The notes below the pieces were generated by a model. It worked only from the letters and a program-made list of their open reading frames with translations. It did not search any database and was not told the DNA's origin. A stretch of 39,716 bases of DNA, from IMG/VR virus record IMGVR_UViG_3300046791_000179, positions 1-39,716 of that record; one strand, given 5' to 3'. This DNA is from a virus. Each line of letters starts with the position of its first letter. The stretch's first letter is position 1. Both the position numbers and the translations under genes were made by a program. This document shows, one piece after another, positions 16,962-24,255 of this stretch.

Positions 16962-17306
16962 ATGAGAAAAACAACTTGCCGTTGCGGAAACATCGCTCGT
17001 ACAAATCAAAGAAATTGTTTGGAATGTCATCGTAGCTACCTTAAGTTCTGGCGTAAAAAACATCCCATAACTCCTATTCAAAAATTCAAAATGAATTGCC
17101 GGGCTTATACTCATGTTTATGTTAAGCGCGGCTTACTTAAAAAACTTTCCTGTGAATCCTGTGGCCTACCCAATTCTCAGGCTCACCATCCAGACTATTC
17201 AAAACCACTCCTCGTTGTCTGGCTATGCGCACCTTGCCATCAAAATCACCATAAAGAACTTAAATCCAACAAAAAAGGAGCTACCCACCCGTTTCAGGAT
17301 GAATAG
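16962..17306 (+). CDS. HNH-type endonuclease, free-standing
   Basis: This 114-residue protein carries zinc-binding pairs Cys6/Cys8 and Cys19/Cys22 and a second set, Cys64/Cys67 and Cys89/Cys92. The HNH-like core SQAHHPDYSKPLLVVWLCAP is followed by CHQNHH. This HHPDY...PL.V.WLC..CH pattern is common in phage HNH homing-type nucleases. It is the only plus-strand gene inside the head module, lying between portal-linked small genes and the scaffold gene. It is flanked by copies of a CTACTT/AAGTAG dyad. A mobile homing nuclease is the likely identity. Confidence 0.85.
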   Translation: MRKTTCRCGNIARTNQRNCLECHRSYLKFWRKKHPITPIQKFKMNCRAYTHVYVKRGLLKKLSCESCGLPNSQAHHPDYSKPLLVVWLCAPCHQNHHKELKSNKKGATHPFQDE

Positions 17307-17353
17307 CCCCTTAGAAAGCTATGTTGGTCGGTGGTTCTAGGAACCTAAAGGGG
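17307..17353. repeat. Inverted repeat after the HNH gene
   Basis: CCCCTTAG directly after the HNH stop pairs with CTAAAGGGG (one bulge) at 17345-17353. Inside is a second perfect dyad, GGTTC-tag-GAACC (17333-17345). No T-tract follows on the plus strand, so it is a structured 3' end rather than a clear terminator. Confidence 0.4.
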
Positions 17354-17387
17354 TAATTACTCCCACCCGTAAATTGTTAGTTGTATG

Positions 17388-17418
17388 AAAAAACTACTTC
17401 TGCTCCTCCTAAGTAGTT
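17388..17418 (-). terminator. Intrinsic terminator behind the portal gene cluster
   Basis: On the minus strand AACTACTT pairs perfectly with AAGTAGTT across an 11-base loop and is followed by a run of six T. It lies after the 75-residue gene, so it would end leftward transcripts from the terminase-portal block before the scaffold gene. The same CTACTT/AAGTAG arms occur on the other side of the HNH gene. Confidence 0.6.
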
Positions 17419-17450
17419 GAATACCATCAACATCATAAATGGAGCCTGAA

Positions 17451-17678
17451 TTAGACTTCGTTTATAATTTGATCCAAAATCCTTTTGATCTTCCGGATAC
17501 ATGAAATCGTCCCCTTAACCTGACCTGACTTGAATTCCACCGGACCCGAGTCATCCCACGAAAGAAAGTCCATAACCGCTGTCGATTCAATCTGATCCAA
17601 AGCTTTTGCGAAATCCTTCCACGCCCACATCTCCATCATCTGCTTGTAGGCGTTAGCTCTTTCAGTCTTCTCGTTCAC
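17451..17678 (-). CDS. Small phage protein after portal
   Basis: This 75-residue acidic, helical protein is rich in Trp, Met and Lys (MMEMWAWKDFAKALDQIES). Its C-terminal basic helix is CIRKIKRILDQIINEV. Start GTG 17678 shares GTGA with the stop of the 52-residue gene upstream, so it belongs to the portal translational unit. It may be a small head-module accessory protein. No family is recognised with confidence. Confidence 0.6.
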   Translation of the reverse strand: MNEKTERANAYKQMMEMWAWKDFAKALDQIESTAVMDFLSWDDSGPVEFKSGQVKGTISCIRKIKRILDQIINEV

Positions 17679-17833
17679 GGGTTAATCCCTAAAGCCGCGA
17701 GAATTTTCCTAGTCGCTTCCGTGACCGCCATATCGCAGATATCGTTATCGATGATAACCCGGCTAACCGCCTCAGCCGCTGCCGGATAGGTCAATTCGAT
17801 CTTCTGAACCGTGTAAAAAGGATCTAAAGACAT
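17675..17833 (-). CDS. Small 52-residue protein coupled to portal
   Basis: The frame runs ATG 17833 to TGA 17675. Its ATG overlaps the portal stop (TAATG) and its stop overlaps the next start (GTGA), so three genes are coupled without a gap. The product begins MSLDPFYTVQKIELTYPAAA and contains two short helices. Its tight fit between two genes is the main evidence that it is real. Function is unknown. Confidence 0.6.
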   Translation of the reverse strand: MSLDPFYTVQKIELTYPAAAEAVSRVIIDNDICDMAVTEATRKILAALGINP

Positions 17834-19920
17834 TAGCCTACGGGCATCCCGGCCATATCAGAAGGCTTCACCCCAGGGCCTGTAGCAGGCATAGCAGGCA
17901 AAGGCATTCCCGCAGCCTGAGGACCGCCTATCGGACCACCGGGATTCCCGGTCATTGGATTTTCTCCCGGCATTCCCGGTATTCCTTGACCCAACGACTG
18001 CTTAAACTGGTTCCACTTAACCATTTCCTCGGGGCTGAAAACGACTGAATCCGCATCCGGGAACCCCATCTCAATCCATTCCTTCCTCGCCATGTCCCAT
18101 TTCTTGAACCAAGGCTCCATCATCCATTGAGCAGAGAACCTTTCCATCTGGGCAAGCTTAACCCCTTTATTCTCCATCGTAAGAACACCCAGAGGAACCA
18201 AGCTAGCTACTTTCTCTAAATCCTCTGGACTGATTAACTCAAAGTCTTTGGATTGAACAGGGCCTAAAATCTCATCGATTTCTTTATACGATTTGAATTG
18301 GTAGATCCGCTGGTAATACTTCTTCATGGCATCGCCTAGCCCACAGACTTCAAGGACCCGAGCGTAAAGCATGAACCTCTCAGTAGCGACCTGCTTGTTA
18401 AGTAGCTGACCCCGGAACGTACTCCCCCCGGCGTCTTGTGAACCGCCTTCGATGCCTAAAGTAGCTTTAACAGCCCCTGAAGTCTCAGCCGACTCTTGGT
18501 CGATCTGCTGTGTCGCCATCCACACGCTTTTAGCTTGGTCAGGGAATTCCACGGTCTGCATAGCTTTCCGAACATCATCAATCCCTTCAAACGTCCAAAT
18601 AGCTCCTGGGCTAGACTCAATCCTCTTCCACTCGTTCGCCGGGACCTTATCCTTTAGGACCGCCACAATCTTATTCATCGTGATATTGATGTTGTCGATA
18701 TTGAGGTTCCGGATCTCGTTCTTCTCCACCTGTAAACCAGCGAGAAGCTCTCCCACGCCAATTCCATAGAACTGTCCTGGGACCCGAATGTAATTCCCCC
18801 TCACGTAAGGTGGCTCCGCATCTCTCCAAGGGCTTATCCGTTTTCTAACAACGTAGTGATTATCCACAACCCAGATCCAACCAGGGACAGTATCGTATTT
18901 CTTTTTAGCGTCGTTTCTTAATTCAGGATCAATAAACCAGGTGGGAATAGGGCCATAATACTTGAGGATTTCGTGAGGCATATCCGGTTCTAGATTAAAG
19001 CTTTGGATATCGTAGTCGAGGAAGGCTAAGCGTCTCACCTGCTTTTCAGGATCGTCTATGGCCCTCGACCTGCCACTACTCCCCATCAAAAGATCTGCCG
19101 GGATGTTGAGTCTGTAGTAGGGGTCGGGGTCTAGGGACCCGTCAATTAACTCTTTGTTGGTGATGAGGCCTTTCTCAATGCACCAGTAATCCTTTCCAAA
19201 ATCTTCTGTGTAGGGTTGCGGGTAGATATCGTAAAGGTCACAAGCTTTAAACGTCGCGTAGTCTTTAACCAAAACATTCTTCGGAGTAAACCGTTCTAAG
19301 TCCACCGTCTTCCCAAACTTAGAAAGCATTTGATCCATCATGGAAGGCTTGCGTCGTTCTTTAACCATGACTTCCTCGGTCTGCTTGAGATATTCCACCT
19401 TCCCTACCGAGGTCCCTAAAAGAGTTAACCCTCTTAAGAAATCCGTCCAATGGGCTTTGAATTTGGACTTCTCGAAGTCGTAGGACACGATCTTGTTGTG
19501 CTTATGAATCTTCTCGTCAAGGTCAGGACGACCTCTAGACTGCCATTCGATAGGCACATCCGGCCCCATGATCGCCCCATGCATATTCGCCACGATCACT
19601 TCAACCGACCGGGTAATTAAAGGCATATAGGTCGTGGATTGCCAGGACTGTTTATTGGTTGAGTTGTAGACCTGCTTGTAATCAAGCCAAGCCTGATCCC
19701 AAACCATTCTTCGAGGTCTACGCCAATCCTCCGAGGCCCTCTGCCGATTAGCGACCATCGAGGCTATTTCCATGTCGATAAGAGAGTCCAAGGGCGCGGT
19801 AAGGATCTCTTCCTTAGACCTCCCCAGCCTATCCTGGTTCTGTTCGGAAGCCGCTGGGGTGACATCCGGATAGACCTCTTCCATTAAAGCTGCTTTAGCT
19901 TGTGGGTCTTCGTATGGCAT
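17833..19920 (-). CDS. Portal protein
   Basis: This 695-residue protein fits podovirus-type portals in size and layout. Early segments include a QSTTYMPLITRSVEVIVANM helix and WTDFLRGLTLLGTSVGKVEY, and a DLYDIYPQPY strand follows. The stem/wing region has GQFYGIGVGELLAGLQVEKN followed by RNLNIDNI and NKIVAVLKD; ETSGAVKATLGIEG and FRGQLLNKQVATERF come after it. The C-terminus is Pro/Gly/Met-rich and likely disordered. It follows the large terminase gene and two small genes, with its ATG directly after the upstream TAA. The dodecameric DNA-entry vertex of the procapsid is the expected role. Confidence 0.88.
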   Translation of the reverse strand: MPYEDPQAKAALMEEVYPDVTPAASEQNQDRLGRSKEEILTAPLDSLIDMEIASMVANRQRASEDWRRPRRMVWDQAWLDYKQVYNSTNKQSWQSTTYMPLITRSVEVIVANMHGAIMGPDVPIEWQSRGRPDLDEKIHKHNKIVSYDFEKSKFKAHWTDFLRGLTLLGTSVGKVEYLKQTEEVMVKERRKPSMMDQMLSKFGKTVDLERFTPKNVLVKDYATFKACDLYDIYPQPYTEDFGKDYWCIEKGLITNKELIDGSLDPDPYYRLNIPADLLMGSSGRSRAIDDPEKQVRRLAFLDYDIQSFNLEPDMPHEILKYYGPIPTWFIDPELRNDAKKKYDTVPGWIWVVDNHYVVRKRISPWRDAEPPYVRGNYIRVPGQFYGIGVGELLAGLQVEKNEIRNLNIDNINITMNKIVAVLKDKVPANEWKRIESSPGAIWTFEGIDDVRKAMQTVEFPDQAKSVWMATQQIDQESAETSGAVKATLGIEGGSQDAGGSTFRGQLLNKQVATERFMLYARVLEVCGLGDAMKKYYQRIYQFKSYKEIDEILGPVQSKDFELISPEDLEKVASLVPLGVLTMENKGVKLAQMERFSAQWMMEPWFKKWDMARKEWIEMGFPDADSVVFSPEEMVKWNQFKQSLGQGIPGMPGENPMTGNPGGPIGGPQAAGMPLPAMPATGPGVKPSDMAGMPVG

Positions 19921-20160
19921 TTAGTAAGGGTGTTTGAGTAAGTCCGGCTCGTTAAGGATCGTGTCCTCATTCGGATAAGCTGTTGATCCGGCCTCTCCAG
20001 AGTTAACGACTTTCTTGGACTTACCCCGCGAGAAATGCTCGTAAGTAATCCCTTTATCTGTCTCAGCCAGAGCCTTTTTGATGTCTCCTCCAAGCTCTTT
20101 CTGATTCGGACTCTCCGGCATGATTAAATTATCTACATCGGGTTGGTTGTACTTTTTCAT
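19921..20160 (-). CDS. Small protein between terminase and portal
   Basis: This 79-residue hydrophilic protein (MKKYNQPDVDNLIMPESPNQ...) is rich in Asn, Pro and Lys. ATG 20160 follows GAGGAGAACTT and overlaps the preceding stop by ATGA; its TAA directly abuts the portal ATG. No domain is recognised. Small proteins in this slot often assist head assembly, but that is only positional inference. Confidence 0.65.
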   Translation of the reverse strand: MKKYNQPDVDNLIMPESPNQKELGGDIKKALAETDKGITYEHFSRGKSKKVVNSGEAGSTAYPNEDTILNEPDLLKHPY

Positions 20161-20273
20161 AAGTTCTCCTCAATTGGAAATTGAATTAAAATCTTCCTAA
20201 TCCTTCGCTCATGCTCTTTAATCGCTTTAAAGAAACGATCCATGGCTTCTTGTTTAATAACTTTCTCATCCAT
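20157..20273 (-). CDS. Small 38-residue helical protein
   Basis: ATG 20273 (MDEKVIKQEAMDRFFKAIKE...) is preferred over longer in-frame starts, because GAGGAAGAG lies directly upstream. The product is one long charged amphipathic helix. It overlaps the terminase stop by 8 bases and the next start by ATGA. Its function is unknown; coupling on both sides supports that it is translated. Confidence 0.55.
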   Translation of the reverse strand: MDEKVIKQEAMDRFFKAIKEHERRIRKILIQFPIEENL

Positions 20274-21729
20274 AACTCTTCCTCGGCACGTGCGGGGGTA
20301 ACGGTTGTGAAATCTTAGGGTCTTCCATGAGCAAATAGCGCAAGGCATCAGGGAAGTCCTTATAGGCGTCCTGAACCTTGCCAGACTCCGGGTCCCTCGC
20401 CCATCTGGTTAGGCTCTTAATCAGGTTCGTGCATTTGGGGTCGATAAAGAGTCGAGGTTGGTTGAGCGTGTTCACTTCCCGCTTGGTATCGTAACTAAGG
20501 TACTGCCGGACTTTAAGGATACCTGTTTCAATTTCTTCCTCAGCTTTATAACTAGGAAGAAAGTATAGCCCTGTCTCCGATTGAAACTCCTCACGGAGTG
20601 TACGCCGATTAACGACACCTGAGACTTCGGCAAAATGACGGTCAATGATTCTTTTTGAGACGTTCCATCCCGCTTCTTTGTCTTTGAAAATCTTTCCATA
20701 GTCCCTCACGGAGAGCTGGCAATTGTGCATCTTGTAAAAGTCATCGTTCGGCCACTCATCGATAATGTAAATATCCCCTCTTGAGTCCGGCATCCCCCAG
20801 ATACAGGCAAAGGGCTTATCTGAGTGAGGGTCCACCGCTTGCCAAACCTGAGCCCCGGCGGTGGATTTGATCGACTGCTTAAGCACATGGATTTGAGAAT
20901 CGAACTGCTTAAAAATGAGCCCTCTCAAATACATAGCCTTCCCATGAGCCCTTGCTTCTATCTCATCTTGTGGCCAATTCGTCATCATCTTGACAATGTT
21001 TTCATGTTCAAGATGACCACGAATCCCGTGAGTCTTACAGGCATCCTCGATATCAGCGTAGACGATCTGGTTTGGGATATTCGGGACCACCTGATCGTAG
21101 AACCACGCGGCGTGAGTGAGAGGGGTCATTACTACCAAAAGCATTCCACCAAGCCTTAAACGGCCAATGCAGGCGTTGTAGATAGACTGTGGAGGTGGTT
21201 CGTCCATGACAATCAAGCCGAGTGTCCCTCCCTCGAACTGCTTAACGTCTTGGTCAAAGGTAAGGACGTCAACGACCCAATCTCCGGCTTTGTATTGGCT
21301 GAAGTAGTTTTTAGAGGCTTTCTCCGCGACCCACTGACCCTGTGGCCACCACTTCTTGACTTCTTGATGGAAGGGACCGATATCTTTGACCAGCTCTGGA
21401 TCGGTAATGTATCTGATCCTCTTCGGATAAGGCCAAGCTTTGAATATGCCTTGATTAAAGAAGCTGTTCCTCCCGGGCCATATGAGATTGGCCATGAGGT
21501 TAACCACTGTTGCAGTCTTCGAGACTCCGTTGGCCGCTGAAAATACGAGAGGATAGTCTTTACATGCGGAGAATAGCTTAACGAACTCTTCCGCTTTAGC
21601 ATTAGGCTCAAAGAACTCAAACGCTTCATTCTTTCGCCTCCACTGTAGTTCCCTCTCTAAGAGAGTCAAGCTCTGCTCGAAGAGCTGTAATCGTTTGGAT
21701 GAGAGCGTCTGTTGAAGGTCTATTGTCAT
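20266..21729 (-). CDS. Terminase large subunit
   Basis: This is the packaging ATPase-nuclease, 487 residues from ATG 21729. The Walker A is SAANGVSKTAT (about 64-74), a relaxed form with Gly and Lys-Thr retained. The Walker B is LIVMDEPPP at about 172-180, followed by the coupling motif VVMTPLTHAAWF. The RNase-H-like nuclease shows AVDPHSDKPFACIWG, IIDRHFAE and DFPDALRYLLMED. The ATG lacks a good ribosome site and overlaps the small terminase-like gene by about 100 bases. A TTG at 21786 and a TTG before TLLERELQW are alternatives. The assignment is firm; the start is not. Confidence 0.92.
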   Translation of the reverse strand: MTIDLQQTLSSKRLQLFEQSLTLLERELQWRRKNEAFEFFEPNAKAEEFVKLFSACKDYPLVFSAANGVSKTATVVNLMANLIWPGRNSFFNQGIFKAWPYPKRIRYITDPELVKDIGPFHQEVKKWWPQGQWVAEKASKNYFSQYKAGDWVVDVLTFDQDVKQFEGGTLGLIVMDEPPPQSIYNACIGRLRLGGMLLVVMTPLTHAAWFYDQVVPNIPNQIVYADIEDACKTHGIRGHLEHENIVKMMTNWPQDEIEARAHGKAMYLRGLIFKQFDSQIHVLKQSIKSTAGAQVWQAVDPHSDKPFACIWGMPDSRGDIYIIDEWPNDDFYKMHNCQLSVRDYGKIFKDKEAGWNVSKRIIDRHFAEVSGVVNRRTLREEFQSETGLYFLPSYKAEEEIETGILKVRQYLSYDTKREVNTLNQPRLFIDPKCTNLIKSLTRWARDPESGKVQDAYKDFPDALRYLLMEDPKISQPLPPHVPRKSYG

Positions 21730-21985
21730 CGTTGTGTTGGGTGATATCAATACTTTGCTGAGCTTTCCCTTCTCCGAATTCGGCAAGCCTTAAAGCTGCT
21801 TCCATCCTGTCTGAGGTTCTTTCTTTAGGGTCGAGTGCGATCTTAGCCCAGAACTCTGGTAAATCGATTCGAGCTGCAACTTCTTTACAGCTCATGCGAA
21901 ACCAATTAGCAGGTCTACCTGGACTTCCAGCGTTTCCTAATTTCCCCCCTCTGGGATTTGTAATCTCACCTTTCTTGAATGGCAT
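21626..21985 (-). CDS. Terminase small-subunit-like DNA-binding protein
   Basis: This 119-residue protein begins MPFKKGEITNPRGGKLGNAG, a basic Gly/Pro/Asn-rich arm like that of DUF5681-type and small-terminase proteins. A helical region follows (SCKEVAARIDLPEFWAKIA, then RMEAALRLAEFGEGKA) and a C-terminal helix. It lies directly before the large terminase. Recognition of phage DNA for packaging is the likely role, supported by position and the N-terminal arm. Confidence 0.65.
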   Translation of the reverse strand: MPFKKGEITNPRGGKLGNAGSPGRPANWFRMSCKEVAARIDLPEFWAKIALDPKERTSDRMEAALRLAEFGEGKAQQSIDITQHNDDNRPSTDALIQTITALRAELDSLREGTTVEAKE

Positions 21986-22023
21986 TATTGTTATCTCTTG
22001 AAAGTAATTGAATATAAAGCATA

Positions 22024-22263
22024 TTACTCATTGCTTCGTTCCGGTAAGTCGGCTATTAAAGAAACTCTGGAAATCTGTTGATCCCTTATCGCTTTCCCTG
22101 TCCACATATAAGCTTCTTCGAGGGCGGTCATAAGGAGGCTTTTAGGGCGGGAATCTTTAAGTGTCTTATTAGCGAATACTTCAATAGAGGTGAATAGGTT
22201 CTTAAACTCTGCCTGAGCCAGAATAGACTCTGGATCGTATTGAACGTAATCAAATCGACTCAT
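22024..22263 (-). CDS. Acb2/Tad1-type hairpin protein, candidate anti-CBASS/anti-Thoeris sponge
   Basis: This 79-residue helical protein has the core DSRPKSLLMTALEEAYMWTG followed by KAIRDQQ (about 37-64). It matches the pattern S-R-x-K/E-S-L-x-x-T-x-L-E-E-A-x-M-W-x-x-x-A-I of the Acb2/Tad1 hairpin domain family. Studied members of that family sequester cyclic-nucleotide signals of CBASS and Thoeris. ATG 22263 follows AGGAACCCG and overlaps the upstream gene by 14 bases. Many phage proteins with this hairpin are untested, so the domain call is stronger than the activity call. Confidence 0.6.
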   Translation of the reverse strand: MSRFDYVQYDPESILAQAEFKNLFTSIEVFANKTLKDSRPKSLLMTALEEAYMWTGKAIRDQQISRVSLIADLPERSNE

Positions 22264-22489
22264 CGGGTTCCTGGGTATTGAGTGCGTGTCTTTCGATTTC
22301 TACTTCTTTGTGTTTGTCGTGGAAGGAATTAGAAACCGATCTGCTTTGAATTGCTTTGGCTTTAGGTGGGGATACTTGGACATCTAAAAGACCCATTCCT
22401 GTCATTGGGGGGCCTTTCTTGACCATCATCTTTTCTTTTGGGAAGCGTTTAACTTCTCCGAGCTTCATGCCTTTGGTGATATCGTCCAT
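22250..22489 (-). CDS. Hypothetical basic protein
   Basis: ATG 22489 (MDDITKGMKLGEVKRFPKEK...) is chosen for the GGAGG just upstream, giving 79 residues. The protein is Lys/Met/Pro-rich in its first half and polar with a charged HDKHKEVEIERH segment near the end. No domain is recognised. It immediately precedes the Acb2/Tad1-like gene and overlaps it by 14 bases, so the two are co-translated. Confidence 0.55.
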   Translation of the reverse strand: MDDITKGMKLGEVKRFPKEKMMVKKGPPMTGMGLLDVQVSPPKAKAIQSRSVSNSFHDKHKEVEIERHALNTQEPDESI

Positions 22490-22571
22490 AAGCCTCCACA
22501 AAAAAATAGCCCTCCTGAAACATGAAGTTCCAGCAGAGCTGAATAGTCTTTAACCCTCTTTTGTATCGCGT

Positions 22572-22584
22572 TTTCCGTCGGAAA
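22572..22584. repeat. Palindrome TTTCCG-T-CGGAAA
   Basis: A perfect 6+6 dyad with a one-base centre lies in the 160-base intergenic gap upstream of the gene at 22489. It could be a dimer binding site. Confidence 0.3.
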
Positions 22585-22612
22585 TCCTCCAAACGAAGTC
22601 TACTACGCGATT

Positions 22613-22645
22613 AAAGATTAGGTTTTAATCTTTTGGATGTAAAGA
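22613..22645 (-). promoter_or_regulatory. AT-rich dyad with possible weak promoter
   Basis: AAAGATTA-ggttt-TAATCTTT (22613-22633) is a perfect 8-base dyad just after the HNH gene. On the minus strand a TTTACA box precedes it, and TAATCT follows 17 bases later; the -10 match is only 3 of 6. It may be an operator over a weak promoter or a poor terminator. Confidence 0.3.
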
Positions 22646-22649
22646 ACTT

Positions 22650-23051
22650 TTAGCGTGAACCTAAAATATTTTCTGATTGCTTAAGTCGGGCAAGTTCAAT
22701 CTTAAGTCCTTGCCGGATAAGTTTTTCGTCTACAGCGAAGTCGTTTAACTTTCTTTCCTTGCGGAGCCGAAGGGCTTGATACTTTTTTGGCCCAAGCTTC
22801 TTAATCATAAAGTCTACGTGGTCATCGTGGTTCATGTCGAAGTATTGGTGGCATCCCCGGCAAAGAGCGGCACTATTTTCAAAGTCCCATCGGAGTCTTT
22901 TGTTGCCACGGGTAATGAAATGAGCAACGTCGAAGATATGTCTCTGATTAGAAAAGTCTCTTAAGCAACGCTCGCATTGCCACTTGGCCCGAATACGGAC
23001 GATATCGCTAAACAAAGAGTCAGTTGTATTCCGCTTAATCCCTCGGAACAT
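22650..23051 (-). CDS. HNH endonuclease upstream of the terminase genes
   Basis: This 133-residue protein has Cys26/Cys29 (CERC), the HNH segment FDVAHFITRGNKRLRWDFEN with His44, then Cys64/Cys67-His68 (CRGCHQYF). A basic helical C-terminus (LGPKKYQALRLRKERK) follows. This order matches the phage HNH/NinG-like nucleases with an AHF..RG...RW..EN..ALC..CH signature. HNH proteins near terminases often assist cos cleavage or packaging; here the terminase is about 1 kb downstream. It overlaps the previous gene by 17 bases. Confidence 0.85.
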   Translation of the reverse strand: MFRGIKRNTTDSLFSDIVRIRAKWQCERCLRDFSNQRHIFDVAHFITRGNKRLRWDFENSAALCRGCHQYFDMNHDDHVDFMIKKLGPKKYQALRLRKERKLNDFAVDEKLIRQGLKIELARLKQSENILGSR

Positions 23052-23238
23052 TTACTTTTACTATCTTAATCCCGCAGGTTTGGGTAGATCCATGAAAATT
23101 AGCTATCGACTCATGCCGCCACATTTCCTGTTCGGCGAATCGGGCTCCGTATTGGGAGTAGATGTGATGCAAGGCGTCTTCCCTAGAGCAAGGCTCCTCG
23201 GGGGAGAATTTCTTAACGAGCGCGTAAGCGTATTTCAT
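23035..23238 (-). CDS. Hypothetical protein
   Basis: The 67-residue product (MKYAYALVKKFSPEEPCSRE...) has a central helix and a beta-rich C-terminus (CGIKIVKVNVPRD). ATG 23238 lies 3 bases after the C2H2 gene stop, with GAGAGG somewhat distant, and the gene overlaps the HNH start. No family recognised. Confidence 0.55.
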   Translation of the reverse strand: MKYAYALVKKFSPEEPCSREDALHHIYSQYGARFAEQEMWRHESIANFHGSTQTCGIKIVKVNVPRD

Positions 23239-23241
23239 GTT

Positions 23242-23367
23242 TTATACCAACCTCTCGATTATAAAAGACAGGATTGAAAGTCCCCATCCGTGAACGACTC
23301 GCAAGTGGTATTTCAGCTCTTCTCGGGTATTTAATTTAGCGGGACAAGCGACCACGGGGCAGATCAT
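23242..23367 (-). CDS. 41-residue C2H2 zinc-finger protein
   Basis: ATG 23367 shares ATGA with the lipoprotein stop, and TAA lies 3 bases before the next ATG. The product starts MICPVVACPAKLNTREELKY and contains Cys3, Cys8, His21 and His26. The spacing C-x4-C-x12-H-x4-H with hydrophobic core positions is that of a classic C2H2 finger. The C-terminal tail is hydrophobic (LSILSFIIERLV). DNA or protein binding is possible. Confidence 0.65.
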   Translation of the reverse strand: MICPVVACPAKLNTREELKYHLRVVHGWGLSILSFIIERLV

Positions 23368-23705
23368 CGCACGCACTCATACTGGATATAAAGATACTGC
23401 GAACTTAAAGCAACCGCGCCTTGATTCACAGGCATGATAACGCTTCCTTCCGATTGAGTCCCTTCGTTAATGATTCTATAGTCCCCTCCGCAAGAGTCAT
23501 GCATCTGTTTATAGGCGTTTTCTCTTCGAGCTTCCTTAACGAATCGATAGCCGTCGTTCAAGTATTTAACAGTCCCGAATCGGCTTTTCTCATTAAGGGG
23601 GGCGTATTGAGAATTTGATTGGCCGCCGGGGCGAACGACCATCGAGGAGCCCGTCATACAGCCTGAGAGTAGGGCGCAAGCCAGGACGAAAGATAAGAGC
23701 CTCAT
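23364..23705 (-). CDS. Phage-encoded lipoprotein
   Basis: This 113-residue protein has a lipoprotein signal peptide ending in the lipobox LSGC with Cys16 as the lipidation site. The mature part has two further Cys and a segment ENAYKQMHDSCGGDYRIINE reminiscent of small bacterial lipoproteins of unknown function. It is expected in the inner leaflet of the outer membrane or on the inner membrane. Known phage lipoproteins such as T5 Llp and T4-like or P22-like exclusion factors block superinfection. That role here is inference only. ATGA links it to both neighbours. Confidence 0.75.
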   Translation of the reverse strand: MRLLSFVLACALLSGCMTGSSMVVRPGGQSNSQYAPLNEKSRFGTVKYLNDGYRFVKEARRENAYKQMHDSCGGDYRIINEGTQSEGSVIMPVNQGAVALSSQYLYIQYECVR

Positions 23706-23917
23706 AGCGCGTTTCCATTAGGGAATAGACGGTCGAAGAGTTTGGGGGACACCTGCTTGTGTTCTATCTTCTGAACGCTTAAAACTTCCCCTTCAATTTC
23801 AGATTCTTCTATCTCGCCGTCTCGACTGACATTCTGTCCCCAGACTTTCTTTGTTTCTGTGTCGATATCGTAAATGCGTGGTGTATTGTAATGGTAGATA
23901 ACGATTTGAATTATCAT
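23702..23917 (-). CDS. Hypothetical acidic protein
   Basis: This 71-residue protein begins with a beta-rich segment (MIIQIVIYHYNTPRIYDIDT) and is followed by an acidic EIEESEIEGEVLSVQ stretch. ATG 23917 has GGAGGCG upstream. It overlaps the lipoprotein start by ATGA. No recognised domain. Confidence 0.6.
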   Translation of the reverse strand: MIIQIVIYHYNTPRIYDIDTETKKVWGQNVSRDGEIEESEIEGEVLSVQKIEHKQVSPKLFDRLFPNGNAL

Positions 23918-23918
23918 A

Positions 23919-24254
23919 TTAATCGCCTCCTCTTACGGCTCCGTCTAAACCAAGTAGCTCTGCAATCGGACAAGGAACCCATTGTCCTGTAGTCGGATCA
24001 GCATGTTTGTAGATTTTCCCGGTCCCTTCACAATCCTCGCAAACTTCATGATGTTTCTTTGCAAACTTCAACAACACCTCATGTGAATTGACGGCTTGAA
24101 TGATGAATTCGGCATTGTCCTCTTGTTCCGTTTCGCTTACATACCCTGTTTCAATGAGACAGATCGGCGCGGAGGGCTCGATTGACTGAATATGGAAGCA
24201 GTCGTCTTTAAACATCTCCCACGGCGTCGGTGTGTGTTGTGGTTTGGTTTTCAT
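23919..24254 (-). CDS. Phage HTPTPWE-family protein with CxxC pair
   Basis: The start is ATG 24254 (MKTKPQHTPTPWEMFKDD...), giving 111 residues. The HTPTPWE opening and the later EDNAEFIIQAVNSHEVLLKF match a small protein common in phage early regions. A CEDCEGTGKIYK segment resembles one zinc knuckle of DnaJ. AGAGGATTGG precedes the start, which lies just after the previous stop. Function unknown. Confidence 0.7.
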   Translation of the reverse strand: MKTKPQHTPTPWEMFKDDCFHIQSIEPSAPICLIETGYVSETEQEDNAEFIIQAVNSHEVLLKFAKKHHEVCEDCEGTGKIYKHADPTTGQWVPCPIAELLGLDGAVRGGD

Positions 24255-24255
24255 A

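Noticed and set aside
21213-21629. A 138-residue protein inside the terminase gene in another frame
   Set aside because: Low-complexity Ser/Arg/Leu product mirroring a conserved enzyme frame. Retained only as a start-site curiosity.
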